A stretch of 64,000 bases of DNA from CADCTM01 sp049671305 (GTDB lineage Bacteria; Cyanobacteriota; Cyanobacteriia; Cyanobacteriales; Coleofasciculaceae), in the NCBI GenBank assembly GCA_049671305.1, contig JBATUR010000033.1, forward strand, positions 1 through 64,000, given 5' to 3'. The translations under genes and the position numbers were made by a program. Positions within the stretch are counted from its first letter, which is position 1. Each line of letters starts with the position of its first letter. Below, in pieces: positions 9,201-17,971 of the stretch. The notes beneath the pieces are model-generated. The model had not been told where the DNA came from, searched no databases, and saw only the letters and a list, made by a program, of their open reading frames with translations.

Positions 9201-11598
9201 CAGTTAAGGAGAGATTACTACTATTAGCTTGCACTGCACCACCAAAGCTAATGGTAGCGGTGCCGGCATTTAGGGCGCTATTATTACCTGTTAAAGTTAC
9301 TCTGGGATTTAATTGAATATCACCATTGTTTGTGGTAATATTATTGTTAAGTAAAACATTATTTCCTGTATTAACGATTAAGCTGTTAAGAGGATTAATG
9401 TTACCGACATTTTCATTAAAAAAGACATTACCATTAGTGCCCGCATCAATGAGTAAGTTGTAGTTGCCGTTAATTGTATCAAAGCTAACATCGCCACTAC
9501 TATTGCCACAGACGTATGAGGGACCAGTCAGACAAATTGCTTGATCAGCAGTTAAGGTAACAGGACCATTAAATCTGACATTATTATTGCGGGTTTGAAT
9601 TGTGCCGGTGGTAATGTTAGTGCTAGCATTCAGGGTAATTGCACCACCTGTTGGAGCATCTAGTATGCCACCAAGTGCGGTATTAATTGCGCCTGTAGTA
9701 ATGGTATTAGCGGTAAAGTTGATATCGCCGCCGTTTCTGCTGCTAACATTGGCAAAGCTTTCGATATCGCGGCTAATAATGTTGCCTGTGTTGGCATTGA
9801 GGGTAATATCGCCACCAGTACCCGCAAAAAAGGTTCTTGAGGATAAATTACCTGTTAAGATGTTACCGCCTTGGGTGGTGAGGATAATATTGCCGCCACT
9901 GCCGTCAGCGGAACCGGTACTAATATCGCGGCTAATAATGTTACCTGTGGGGGATGTCGTGCTAAAGTTGACAATGCCACCATCACCGACTTGAGTACCA
10001 ATTTGGATCGTGCCGGTGCTGATATTGGCGCCGGAAATAGTGAGATCTCTACCTATAGCGGTAATGCTCTGGCTTTGATCCATGATAAAGGAACCGATAC
10101 CATTGCGATCAGCATCGGCGGTAAAGGTAATACCACCACCAAACGGGGTAAAATTTAAAGAGATGCCAGGGTTGATGGTAATGTTGTTGGTAGCTTGCAG
10201 TAAGACGTTACCGTTCAAATTCTCTAAGGTTTGCGCCCCAATCTGAAAGTTGGCTGCCCCGCCTTGTCCTGCTAAAATTTGACCTGCTGGTAATAGTTGA
10301 TTATCGTTTGCCCCTGTACCCGCAACGATGGTAATGTTAGCAGGGTCAAATAAGATTGTGCCATTTTTCCCATTTGAACTAACATCTACTTTGCCGTCAT
10401 ACAGTAAGCTGTCTTTGCCAGAAATTTCTACAAAGCCACCGTCACCACTAACAGCATTAGCCTTAATTTTGCCATAAAAGCCTGTGGTTTCATCGGACCA
10501 GACTATAACTTTACCACCGTTGCCGCTACTCAGTGCTGAAGCGTTAATTTGCGAGTCGGCGCTAACATAAGTACGGGCGGCATTGAGTACGCTACTACCT
10601 TGATAGTCGCCACCAATTAAGACTGTACCACCATTTGTACCTGATGCTTCAATATTTGCACCAATTAAACCAACGCGGCTACCTAAAACCTGCACATTTC
10701 CGCCGTTTTGTCCAGTAGTATTAAGAGTACCAGAAACAATAGTTGTACCAGTTTGGTTGGGAATAATTGTGCCGGTAAGTTGAATTCCTTGGGGAGAAAC
10801 ACTTAATCCTGTTTCTATTTTTGCCCCTGTACCTGTTAGTAATGTGGGTAAATCTAAAGGATTAATAGAAGTATCAGGAGTTGTCTGGGCAACTTCCAAA
10901 CTTAGTAAATGTCCAGCTTGACTAATTCTAACTAAGTTATGTCCAGGAATTGAAGCTAAGGTAATATTTCCGGCTGGTGCTGTTATTGTACCACTATTAA
11001 TTAGATTGCCGCCGATTAAAGTTATACTTTGTCCTGGAAATACAGCTAAATTGCCTGCATTAATAATACTACCTGGTTGGGATAAGTTAAAAACAAATGT
11101 GCTGGGAGTGCCGTTTAAATTTGAGTAGTTGTTATTACCAACAGCATTAAACCAATTATTATTGCCAAAGCCAATTCCTGTTGCAGTTGTGGCAGTAAAT
11201 GAGGCAGGAAGATTGAGGCTTGCCGACTGTCCAAAAATAATGCCTGCCGGATTAATTAAAAAGAGGTTAGAGTTGCCACCTGTAATTTGTATTAAACCAT
11301 TAATTAAGGAGGGATTACCACCAGTAATTCTGCCTAAAATATTCTGGATCTGCGGCGAAACCTGAAAATTTGCGGTGTTTCCTGATTCTAAATTAAATTG
11401 ATCAAAACTGTGAAAAAGATTTGTACCATCTTTTGATAAGGTGTTGCCAAGAATATTAAAACGGCTGCCATCTTGAATAACAATTGTACTGCCGTCAGCC
11501 GCTGGTGTAATCGATTGTGCCTGAACATTTTTGCCGAAAATAATGCTAGTTAGGGGAAAAATCAGCCACCAACTCGATTTTGTTAAAACAAATTTCAT
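6280..11598 (-). CDS. Filamentous haemagglutinin-type (TpsA-like) secreted protein with C-terminal CHAT peptidase domain
   Basis: About 1772 residues from the ATG at 11596-11598, chosen because AGAGGT lies at normal spacing in front of it; a start seven codons earlier is possible. A signal peptide ends near VQAQS. The first 200 residues match the haemagglutination-activity (TPS secretion) domain, with the motifs SFDQFNL and NLFLINPAGIIFG. A long Asn/Gly/Thr-rich beta-helix follows to about residue 1300. The last 350 residues form a CHAT domain (caspase-like, clan CD) with the His in HLATHA (about residue 1615) and the Cys in LLVLSACRTA (about 1658), so the dyad looks intact. No TpsB transporter gene is in the window. 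Probably exported and surface-attached; the substrate is unknown. Confidence 0.85.
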   Translation of the reverse strand: MKFVLTKSSWWLIFPLTSIIFGKNVQAQSITPAADGSTIVIQDGSRFNILGNTLSKDGTNLFHSFDQFNLESGNTANFQVSPQIQNILGRITGGNPSLINGLIQITGGNSNLFLINPAGIIFGQSASLNLPASFTATTATGIGFGNNNWFNAVGNNNYSNLNGTPSTFVFNLSQPGSIINAGNLAVFPGQSITLIGGNLINSGTITAPAGNITLASIPGHNLVRISQAGHLLSLEVAQTTPDTSINPLDLPTLLTGTGAKIETGLSVSPQGIQLTGTIIPNQTGTTIVSGTLNTTGQNGGNVQVLGSRVGLIGANIEASGTNGGTVLIGGDYQGSSVLNAARTYVSADSQINASALSSGNGGKVIVWSDETTGFYGKIKANAVSGDGGFVEISGKDSLLYDGKVDVSSNGKNGTILFDPANITIVAGTGANDNQLLPAGQILAGQGGAANFQIGAQTLENLNGNVLLQATNNITINPGISLNFTPFGGGITFTADADRNGIGSFIMDQSQSITAIGRDLTISGANISTGTIQIGTQVGDGGIVNFSTTSPTGNIISRDISTGSADGSGGNIILTTQGGNILTGNLSSRTFFAGTGGDITLNANTGNIISRDIESFANVSSRNGGDINFTANTITTGAINTALGGILDAPTGGAITLNASTNITTGTIQTRNNNVRFNGPVTLTADQAICLTGPSYVCGNSSGDVSFDTINGNYNLLIDAGTNGNVFFNENVGNINPLNSLIVNTGNNVLLNNNITTNNGDIQLNPRVTLTGNNSALNAGTATISFGGAVQANSSNLSLTANELNFNGGANSLTGTANLALQPGTTTQAIAISGLLPVAGSFNLTTAKLSAIRNGFSEIAIGRSDGQNAITILNNATFRNDLKIQSPLGSIAVNGSITGINNSDITLIGATTLNNNITTDSNITINGNLLLGQDSILNTNGGTGNITINGTVNGNQALTLTTATGNINLNNSVGNNQALTNLTTNSRGTAKLDGNISTTNNQTYNSPVLLGNDLTLNSSQNGNISFKNTLEGNQLLNINAGTGAVEFNNTVGKNSPLTGLEITAGKVNANNLNISQSGLRINAISNVELDDTLNVNRGGSTTIISSGGNISTRKISSEGGVNLTSNGNINNRGGIDTSSTVNGGNINLTSNNGAVTTSNLNTSGSNDGGDIQIDANNSIQTGRISTQGRGGKGGNVSLNAPNNLQIDWLNTQGRTTGGQVNITTQGFFRATDSFTTNLGATSIFSSGGNSSGAVTINHGGQGVTPFIVGNSDRNGTAGAISSRNNPILPLRSFLYTYKQGDIQINSVDQPINQTQFPINDPTNRNPREGTPNNIVLPNTGTNTPLDKSVQTLDASAGKEFQQYFGLSQNVAGTSLSEARNILESVDTKTGTKPAVIYALFVPASITPAPTSSQGLESTSAELSLLRAVTPQMTDRLELVLITAQGKPVRKSLNATRAQVIETAKKFRLTVTNVRNASGYLAPAKQMYDWLLAPLEKELQQQGINNLIYITDAGLRTIPLAALHDDNGFIVERYSVGIMPSLALTDTRRSDIRTSQVLAMGASEFPDNRPLPAVPVELANITETWQGKSFLNQEFTLDNLKLQRQQTKFRIIHLATHAEFLPGQATNSYIELSEGKLAPMQLRSLEWTKPPVDLLVLSACRTAIGDEQVELGFAGVALQAGVKSVIASLWDVNDEGTLGLMTEFYRQLKSAPIKAEALRKAQLAMINNQVRLQDGKLVTTAGTSNLPVQLTRIGDRDFSHPYYWSAFAMVGNPW

Positions 11599-11761
11599 CA
11601 AATTACCTCTATAGGACATCTACTCACTCAAGCTGAAGGTGATTAACTCTGTTTAAGAGAAGAAAATACCGTGCTTTGATGTGGTAGATGCCCTTGTCTT
11701 CGGACTGACTGAGGGCAGGGATAAGCAGGAATTTAGCAAGCCAGTACTTTCGGCTATCCTA

Positions 11762-11785
11762 ACACTTGTGCGATCGCATAAGTGT
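11762..11785. promoter_or_regulatory. 24-bp palindrome centred on a HIP1 octamer
   Basis: ACACTT-GTGCGATCGCAT-AAGTGT is symmetrical except for one base pair, with GCGATCGC at its centre. It sits between the ldh gene and the CHAT gene, about 165 bases upstream of the CHAT start and 94 bases beyond the ldh stop. It could be an operator for the surface-protein gene or a stem at the 3' end of the ldh transcript. There is no T-run, so an intrinsic terminator is less likely. The HIP1 core makes chance symmetry easier, but the extended six-base arms go beyond HIP1. Confidence 0.4.
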
Positions 11786-11878
11786 AGTATTTGACTATGA
11801 TAAGTTGCTTACTATTGTTGTTTGATAAGGGCGCACCTGCACCTTTTTTATTAGCGTAGTGAGAAGCAACAATTATGA

Positions 11879-12889
11879 TTAGGCAGCAGCAATCTTATCC
11901 AAATTTACTTGATTTGGACAAGGTTGCCCCTGCTCAAGAGCTGTAAGATTAGACATGGTAGTTTCGGCAATGTTCCTAAGTGCGTTTTCCGTAAAAAAAG
12001 CTTGATGTCCGGTAATTAATACGTTAGGAAAAGTTAGCAAACGCTGGAAAACATCATCCTGTATTACGGCATCTGATAAATCTTCAAAAAACAAATCTGA
12101 TTCTTGTTCGTAGACATCTAAGCCAAGATAGCCTATTTTGCGAGATTTGAGGGCGCTAATTACGGCTTTGGTATCAATTAAGGCACCACGACTGGTATTA
12201 ATTAACATAACTCCTGGCTTCATTTGTGACAAAGCCTGGGCGTTAATTAGGTGATGAGTTTCGCGGCTGAGGGGGCAGTGCAGGGTGATAATATCGGAAG
12301 CGGCATAAAGTTCAGATAGTTCTGTATACTTAACTCCTAATGCCTCAGCTTCTGGGTTTGGGTGGAGGTCATAAGCAAGCAGTTGACAACCGAAACCTTT
12401 AAGAATTTGGGCAACGATCACACCAATTTTACCAGTACCGATGATGCCAACAGTGCGATCGTGTAGGTCAAATCCTAAAAGTCCGTCGAGGGAAAAATTG
12501 TTTTCTCTAACTCGGTTGTAGGCGCGATGAATTTGACGGTTGAGGGTGAGAATTAGTCCGATCGCATATTCGGCGACGGCGTGGGGAGAATAGGCGGGAA
12601 CACGGACAATAGTCATGCCTAATTCAGCGGCTATTTTTAAGTCTACATTATTGTATCCAGCAGAACGGAAGGCAATCAGGTTTGTGCCTTGATTTGAGAG
12701 GATTTTTAAGGTTGTTTCATCCAATTGATCGTTGACAAATACACATACGGCTGGGCATTCTGAGGCTAAAAGTACAGTGTTGCTGTTGAGATGTGGTTCA
12801 AAAAAGCATAATTCGTGATGATGGTTGGCGTTGGCGGCGCTTAAAAATTGCCGGTCATAGGATTTGGTGCTGAAGATGGCGACTTTCAT
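11879..12889 (-). CDS. ldhA: D-lactate dehydrogenase (D-2-hydroxyacid dehydrogenase family)
   Basis: 336 residues, normal for the family. The enzyme reduces pyruvate to D-lactate with NADH in the cytosol. Visible features are the Rossmann glycine motif GTGKIG (151-156), an acidic NAD-selecting residue in LAYDLHP (D174), the active-site Arg in INTSRGALID (R234), the Glu in DVYEQES (E263) and the His in ITGHQAFFT (H295). The spacing of Arg, Glu and His follows the known D-LDH triad. Related 2-hydroxyacid dehydrogenases with another substrate cannot be excluded, but the HQAFFT context favours D-LDH. Transcribed alone towards the CHAT gene. Confidence 0.9.
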   Translation of the reverse strand: MKVAIFSTKSYDRQFLSAANANHHHELCFFEPHLNSNTVLLASECPAVCVFVNDQLDETTLKILSNQGTNLIAFRSAGYNNVDLKIAAELGMTIVRVPAYSPHAVAEYAIGLILTLNRQIHRAYNRVRENNFSLDGLLGFDLHDRTVGIIGTGKIGVIVAQILKGFGCQLLAYDLHPNPEAEALGVKYTELSELYAASDIITLHCPLSRETHHLINAQALSQMKPGVMLINTSRGALIDTKAVISALKSRKIGYLGLDVYEQESDLFFEDLSDAVIQDDVFQRLLTFPNVLITGHQAFFTENALRNIAETTMSNLTALEQGQPCPNQVNLDKIAAA

Positions 12890-12999
12890 GATATCTTGAG
12901 CTTTTTTCAGCAGAATTTACCACTGATCAGTTTACGCAAAATTAAGGGCGCTGAGTGTGGTTTGAGATATTTTTAGCTAGGGTGTGCTTAAATTAAAGC

Positions 13000-13191
13000 C
13001 TATCTTTCGTCTTGCCTTTTAACTTCCGCTTCAACTAGTAGCTGTGTAGCCATACTTAAAACTTCGCCCTTGGTAAAGTCGCCTCGTTCATGCAAGAGTT
13101 CAGACCAGGCACTTAAGATTTGCCAATCCCTGATTCCCTCTGCTTCTAGGATCGCGATCGCTTCTCGAACCCGGATTGGGATTTCGGTCAT
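13000..13191 (-). CDS. Small conserved-looking hypothetical protein
   Basis: 63 residues, beginning MTEIPIRVREAIAILE. The sequence is amphipathic and predicted helical with a charged C-terminus, without membrane segment or cysteines. It lies between the ldh and PEP synthase genes on the same strand, roughly 110 bases from each. No strong Shine-Dalgarno is visible. I do not recognise a family. Codon use and HIP1 content match the neighbours, which is the main support for it being real. Confidence 0.5.
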   Translation of the reverse strand: MTEIPIRVREAIAILEAEGIRDWQILSAWSELLHERGDFTKGEVLSMATQLLVEAEVKRQDER

Positions 13192-13298
13192 TTGTTTAGA
13201 AATCGGTTTTTAGTCGTAAAAATAGTTGGAAAGTGCTATTATACGGCACTTGTGGGATTTTTGCTGATTTACACCAGTTGTTTTTACAATTCCTCTTA

Positions 13299-15737
13299 TC
13301 AAGAATTTTGATGGGCTTCCACCTCTGCAACTTTTAAAATTGTCTTAATTACCGAATCGGGATTGAGGCTGATTGAGTCAATACCTTGTTCTACCAAAAA
13401 GCTGGCAAACTCTGGGTAGTCGCTGGGTGCTTGACCGCAGATGCCGATTTTGCGATGGTTGGCTTTAGCGGTTGCGATCGCCATTTTTACCATCCGTTTC
13501 ACCCCTTCATTACGCTCATCAAAAATCTGAGCCACCAATGCCGAATCTCGGTCTAATCCTAATGTTAACTGAGTTAGGTCATTAGAACCAATAGAAAAGC
13601 CATCAAATACTTGAGCAAATTGATCAGCCAAAATCACATTACTCGGCAACTCACACATCACATAAACTTCTAAACCATTCACCCCCTTTTCTAAACCATT
13701 TTTTGCCATTTCAGCTAACACTTGCCGCCCTTCATCGGGAGTGCGACAAAAAGGCACCATAGGAATGACATTTGTCAAGCCCATGACTTCCCTTACCCGC
13801 TTCAATGCCTGACATTCCAAAGCAAAGGCATGGCGATAAGTTGGGTCATAATAACGAGAAGCACCACGCCACCCTAGCATCGGGTTTTCTTCCTTCGGTT
13901 CAAATTGTTTACCACCCAAAAGATTGGCGTACTCATTTGTTTTAAAATCAGATAGCCGCACAATTACTGGTTTTGGATAAAATGCCCCTGCAATTATACC
14001 AACACCGTGGGCTAATTTATCAACAAAGAAATCCGGTTTATGGTCATATAGTTTGGTAAGTACCGCAATTTGATTTTTAACTGTTTCATCTTCTAGTTGG
14101 TCAAAATAAATTAAAGCCAAAGGATGCGCTTGAATATGATTAGCAATGATAAATTCTAACCGTGCCAAACCAACACCATCACAAGGAATTGCCGCTAGTC
14201 CAAATGCTTGCTCTGGATTGCCCACATTCATTAAAATTTTAGTACGAGTTTGGGGTAAATCTTCCAAAGTTGTTTCATTTATTTCAAAAGGTAATAAACC
14301 GCTATAAACTCGTCCTTCATCGCCTTCTGAACAAACAATTGTCACTTCTTGACCAGTATTTAAAACATCAGTGGCATCACCACAACCAACTATTGCTGGG
14401 ATACCCATTTCTCGTGCAATAATTGCGGCATGACAAGTCCGTCCACCTTGGTTGGTAACAATCGCACTAGCTTGTTTCATAATCGGTTCCCAGTCAGGAT
14501 CAGTTCGGTTTGTTACTAATACTTCACCTGCTTGGAATAAATCAATTTGGCTAGCATCAAGAATGACTCGCGCTTTGCCTTTTCCAATTGCCGCACCAAC
14601 ACTTCTACCTGTAATTAAAACATCGCTTTGCTGTTGGAGTTGGTAGCTTTTTAAAACAGTGGTAGACTTTTGAGATTGGACAGTTTCTGGACGTGCTTGA
14701 ACGATGAATAATTCGCCGGTAATGCCGTCTTTTGCCCATTCAATATCCATCGGCGTTTCCACATTTCGCACATTGGAATAATGCTTTTCAATTTGTACTG
14801 CCCAGCGGGCTAGTTGTAAAATTTCGTCATCAGTAATGCAGAATTGTTCTCGTTCAGATAGAGGGACTTTAACATTTTTAGTTAAGCGGGAACTACCAAC
14901 ATCGTAGACCATTTTAATTTCTTTTGTACCGAGGCGTTTTTCTAAAATGGGGCGAAATTCATCGCTTAAAGTTGGCTTAAAAACAAAAAATTCATCGGGG
15001 TTGACGGCGCCTTGGACGACGGTTTCTCCTAACCCATAAGCGGCGGTAATTAAGGCGACGTTTTTGAAGCCAGTTTCGGTATCAATGGAAAACATAACGC
15101 CGGATGAGGCTAAGTCAGAGCGTACCATTTTTTGGATGCCGACGGATAAGGCAACCTCAAAATGGTCAAAGCCATTATGCTGACGATAGGAGATGGCGCG
15201 ATCGGTAAACAGGGAGGCGTAGCAGCGGTGGCAATACTCCAAAACCCTTTTTATGCCCTGAACATTCAAATAAGTCTCTTGCTGACCCGCGAAGCTGGCA
15301 TCTGGAAGGTCTTCGGCGGTGGCTGAGGAACGGACGGCAACCTCGGTTTCGTCGCCATAACGTTGGCAGAGTGTTTGGTAGGCAGTAGCGATCGCTTCTT
15401 GCAGTTCTTGGGGGAATGAGGTATTAAGGATTAAGGAGCGAGCTTGTTTGCCACATTTTTGCAGGTTACCGACATTTTCAACATCTAAGTCAGCAAAAAG
15501 TTGCCGCAGTTGGTCTTCAATGTCGGCTGCTTTGATAAAGTAACGATAGGCGAAAGCCGTGGTGGCAAAACCGTTGGGAACATTGATACCTTGTGGTGTG
15601 AGTTGCTGAATCATTTCTCCGAGGGAGGCATTTTTGCCGCCTACCCAAGGAATATCGGCAATACCGACTTCTTCAAACCAGAGAATTAATGATTGTTTGG
15701 AGGCATGGGCAGACTTGGCTTGAGACGCTGTAACCAT
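13299..15737 (-). CDS. ppsA: Phosphoenolpyruvate synthase (pyruvate, water dikinase)
   Basis: 812 residues, close to the usual length. It converts pyruvate, ATP and water to PEP, AMP and phosphate for gluconeogenesis. Order of domains: N-terminal ATP-grasp (about 20-350; VGGKNASLGEM, RSSATAEDLPDASFAGQQ), swivelling phospho-His domain with GGRTCHAAIIARE (His436), and a C-terminal PEP-binding barrel with the catalytic Cys767 in GICGQAPSD. The ATG at 15735-15737 is preceded by AGGAGAA at good spacing. It is divergent from the sensor kinase at 15927, and the shared 190-base gap contains a strong hairpin (15825-15855). Confidence 0.95.
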   Translation of the reverse strand: MVTASQAKSAHASKQSLILWFEEVGIADIPWVGGKNASLGEMIQQLTPQGINVPNGFATTAFAYRYFIKAADIEDQLRQLFADLDVENVGNLQKCGKQARSLILNTSFPQELQEAIATAYQTLCQRYGDETEVAVRSSATAEDLPDASFAGQQETYLNVQGIKRVLEYCHRCYASLFTDRAISYRQHNGFDHFEVALSVGIQKMVRSDLASSGVMFSIDTETGFKNVALITAAYGLGETVVQGAVNPDEFFVFKPTLSDEFRPILEKRLGTKEIKMVYDVGSSRLTKNVKVPLSEREQFCITDDEILQLARWAVQIEKHYSNVRNVETPMDIEWAKDGITGELFIVQARPETVQSQKSTTVLKSYQLQQQSDVLITGRSVGAAIGKGKARVILDASQIDLFQAGEVLVTNRTDPDWEPIMKQASAIVTNQGGRTCHAAIIAREMGIPAIVGCGDATDVLNTGQEVTIVCSEGDEGRVYSGLLPFEINETTLEDLPQTRTKILMNVGNPEQAFGLAAIPCDGVGLARLEFIIANHIQAHPLALIYFDQLEDETVKNQIAVLTKLYDHKPDFFVDKLAHGVGIIAGAFYPKPVIVRLSDFKTNEYANLLGGKQFEPKEENPMLGWRGASRYYDPTYRHAFALECQALKRVREVMGLTNVIPMVPFCRTPDEGRQVLAEMAKNGLEKGVNGLEVYVMCELPSNVILADQFAQVFDGFSIGSNDLTQLTLGLDRDSALVAQIFDERNEGVKRMVKMAIATAKANHRKIGICGQAPSDYPEFASFLVEQGIDSISLNPDSVIKTILKVAEVEAHQNS

Positions 15738-15824
15738 ACTTATTTTCTCCTAAGTCTTGATTTTAGTTTAGCTCTAAAGCCTTTTTCTGGAGAAAATAAA
15801 GATTCATTTCTTAATTAAATGAAG

Positions 15825-15855
15825 CATACTGGCTTTGTTGATAGTTGCCAGTATG
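15825..15855. repeat. Perfect 9-bp inverted repeat between ppsA and a kinase gene
   Basis: CATACTGGC (15825-15833) and GCCAGTATG (15847-15855) form a perfect stem, extendable with one bulge to AAGC/GGCTT and followed on the plus strand by CTTTT. It lies in the shared upstream region of the divergent ppsA and kinase genes, so a terminator role is odd there. An operator, a leader hairpin of ppsA mRNA, or the end of a short plus-strand RNA are possible. Confidence 0.5.
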
Positions 15856-15926
15856 GCTTTTGCTGTGGCGTCTTCTTAATTGCCGTTTAAATTAGTAGAG
15901 TAGCCGACTATAGCAGGAGATTTAGT

Positions 15927-17798
15927 ATGGAAGAGAGGGCGTTTACTGGGGAAATTAACCTTTTGCGCGATCGCTTAGGTATATTGAATCAATATGTCAG
16001 TGAACTTTCACAAACGCCGCAACAATCAGAGTTTTTGTGCCAAATCTTTGGCGAAGTTGAGACGCGCTTAAGTGGATTGGAGACGTTACTTAACAAATAT
16101 CATAGACGCGAATCATCTTTAAGAAAATGGGCAGAACATTCAGCTTTAATGCTTACTTCCTTTGACGATGAATTGGGAATTTTAAGTGAAGAAGATACTT
16201 TTGCCTGGGTTGAAAGAATGCTGGATAATCTTGCCCAAAAACAGCAGATGGAGTCAATTTTACAGTATCGAGTTGCTTTTGAAAGCTTGCTTACCCAAAT
16301 TTCCACCCAGTTTATTAACTTAACCTCCAAAGAAATTGATCAGGGTATTAATCAGGCACTAAAAGCGATTGGTGAGTTTACCTTTGTTGATCGTATTTAT
16401 ATTTATTCTAGTGATGGTAAGCAGGGTGCATTAACTCATGAGTGGTGTGCTGTGGGTATTCCGTCATCATTTAATAATGAACTCCAAATACCTAAAGATA
16501 CTTTTTTATGGATTGCGCCTCAATTAATGCAATTTCAAACTGTCTATATTCCTTGTGTAGATGAGTTGCCGGAAGCTGCCGAGGCAGAAAAGTTGATTTT
16601 AAAAGCACTTGATGTTAAAACGTTTGTGGCAGTTCCTTTAGTTTATGATAGCGTTTTAATTGGGGTTTTATGTTTTAGTTCTCTGGTTGAGTTGAAAGTT
16701 TGGTCAGAGGAAGATCTTGCTTTGTTAAGTACTTTAGGTGATATTTTTGCTAGTACTTTAGCACGTAAATATGTGGAGACTGCCATTAGAGAAAGTGAGG
16801 AAAGATTTAGACAGTTGGTAGATAATATTGACGATGTTTTTTGGATGTACTCTTTGGAGGATAAGCGTCCTATTTATGTTAGTCCAGTCTATGAAAAGAT
16901 TTGGAATCGTACTTGTAAAAGTGTTTATGAAGAGGCTTTTTCTTGGTTAAGTCTTATTCATCCAGATGATCAAAAGCAAGCAAGTCTTGAGCTTGAGGCT
17001 TGGCAGCGAGGAGAACGCACTAATTTAGAGTACCGAGTTGTGCGTCCGAATGGTGAAATTAGGTGGATTTCTGATCGGGCTTTTCCAATTCGTAATCAAC
17101 AAGGTATTGTTTACCGTTATGCTGGAATTGCTGAGGATATTAGTGAGCGTAAACTTGCTTTTGAACAACTGCAAGCTTCATTAAAAGATAAGGAAGTTTT
17201 GCTACAGGAAATTCATCATCGAGTCAAAAATAATTTGCAAATTATTTCTAGTTTGCTCTACTTGCAGGCAAATCGAATTGAGGATAATCAAGCCCGTGAA
17301 TTTCTGCAAGATAGCCGAAATCGAATTGAATCAATGGCTTTAGTTCACGAAACTTTGTATCGAAAGATTGATTTTGTTGGCGTCAATTTTGCTGAGTATG
17401 TTCAAAATTTAGCGGTAAATTTGTTCAATTTGTATAAAATCACTAAATCAAGTATCTCCTTTCAAGTTAGTGTCAGTCCAGAGATTTTAATCAATCTTGA
17501 CCAAGCAATTCCTTGTGGTTTAATTATAAATGAATTGATAACCAATGCTCTAAAACACAGTTTTAAAAAAACTAAAGCTGGCATAGTTTTTGTGAGTTTA
17601 GAAACAAATTCAAATCAGCAACTTGTTTTAGAGGTTGGCAATAATGGCGATCGTTTACCACCTAATTTTCAACTAGAACAAACTCAATCGATGGGATTAA
17701 GATTAGTGATGACTTTAGTTAAGCAGCTACAAGGGACTTTAGAACTTAATCAAAGCGACTTTATCACTTTCACAATTGTTTTCCCTAGCTTAAGGTAG
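15927..17798 (+). CDS. GAF-PAS sensor histidine kinase, HisKA_2 type
   Basis: 623 residues, with GCAGGAGA ahead of the ATG. The first 115 residues look helical. A GAF domain spans about 118-282, without the Cys-His of bilin-binding GAFs. A PAS domain follows at about 292-410 (VDNIDDVFWMYSLED; IAEDISERK). The dimerisation domain is HisKA_2: LLQEIHHRVKNNLQIISSLL, with the phosphoacceptor His at 430/431. The ATPase domain has the N box NELITNALKHSF and a short G2 region MGLRLVMTLVKQL. No transmembrane segment, so it is cytosolic. It is followed after 173 bases by a receiver-kinase hybrid, a plausible partner. Confidence 0.9.
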   Translation: MEERAFTGEINLLRDRLGILNQYVSELSQTPQQSEFLCQIFGEVETRLSGLETLLNKYHRRESSLRKWAEHSALMLTSFDDELGILSEEDTFAWVERMLDNLAQKQQMESILQYRVAFESLLTQISTQFINLTSKEIDQGINQALKAIGEFTFVDRIYIYSSDGKQGALTHEWCAVGIPSSFNNELQIPKDTFLWIAPQLMQFQTVYIPCVDELPEAAEAEKLILKALDVKTFVAVPLVYDSVLIGVLCFSSLVELKVWSEEDLALLSTLGDIFASTLARKYVETAIRESEERFRQLVDNIDDVFWMYSLEDKRPIYVSPVYEKIWNRTCKSVYEEAFSWLSLIHPDDQKQASLELEAWQRGERTNLEYRVVRPNGEIRWISDRAFPIRNQQGIVYRYAGIAEDISERKLAFEQLQASLKDKEVLLQEIHHRVKNNLQIISSLLYLQANRIEDNQAREFLQDSRNRIESMALVHETLYRKIDFVGVNFAEYVQNLAVNLFNLYKITKSSISFQVSVSPEILINLDQAIPCGLIINELITNALKHSFKKTKAGIVFVSLETNSNQQLVLEVGNNGDRLPPNFQLEQTQSMGLRLVMTLVKQLQGTLELNQSDFITFTIVFPSLR

Positions 17799-17971
17799 AT
17801 GTTTTTAGCAAGTACCATAAGTTAATTCTATTTGAGCATAAAATATCCATATTTCTTAATAATTTATCACACTATTTTAGACAAATTTTGACTAGGCTTA
17901 AAGTAGCAAGTTTTGATGAACCTCCTTCAAGTTAAGTCAGTTGATTAACATAATCCATAAGTTAGACGATT

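Noticed and set aside
11620..11878. Possible riboswitch (c-di-GMP type) in the leader of the CHAT gene
   Set aside because: The leader is long and has several small stems, but I could not find the conserved GEMM core motifs or another known riboswitch signature.
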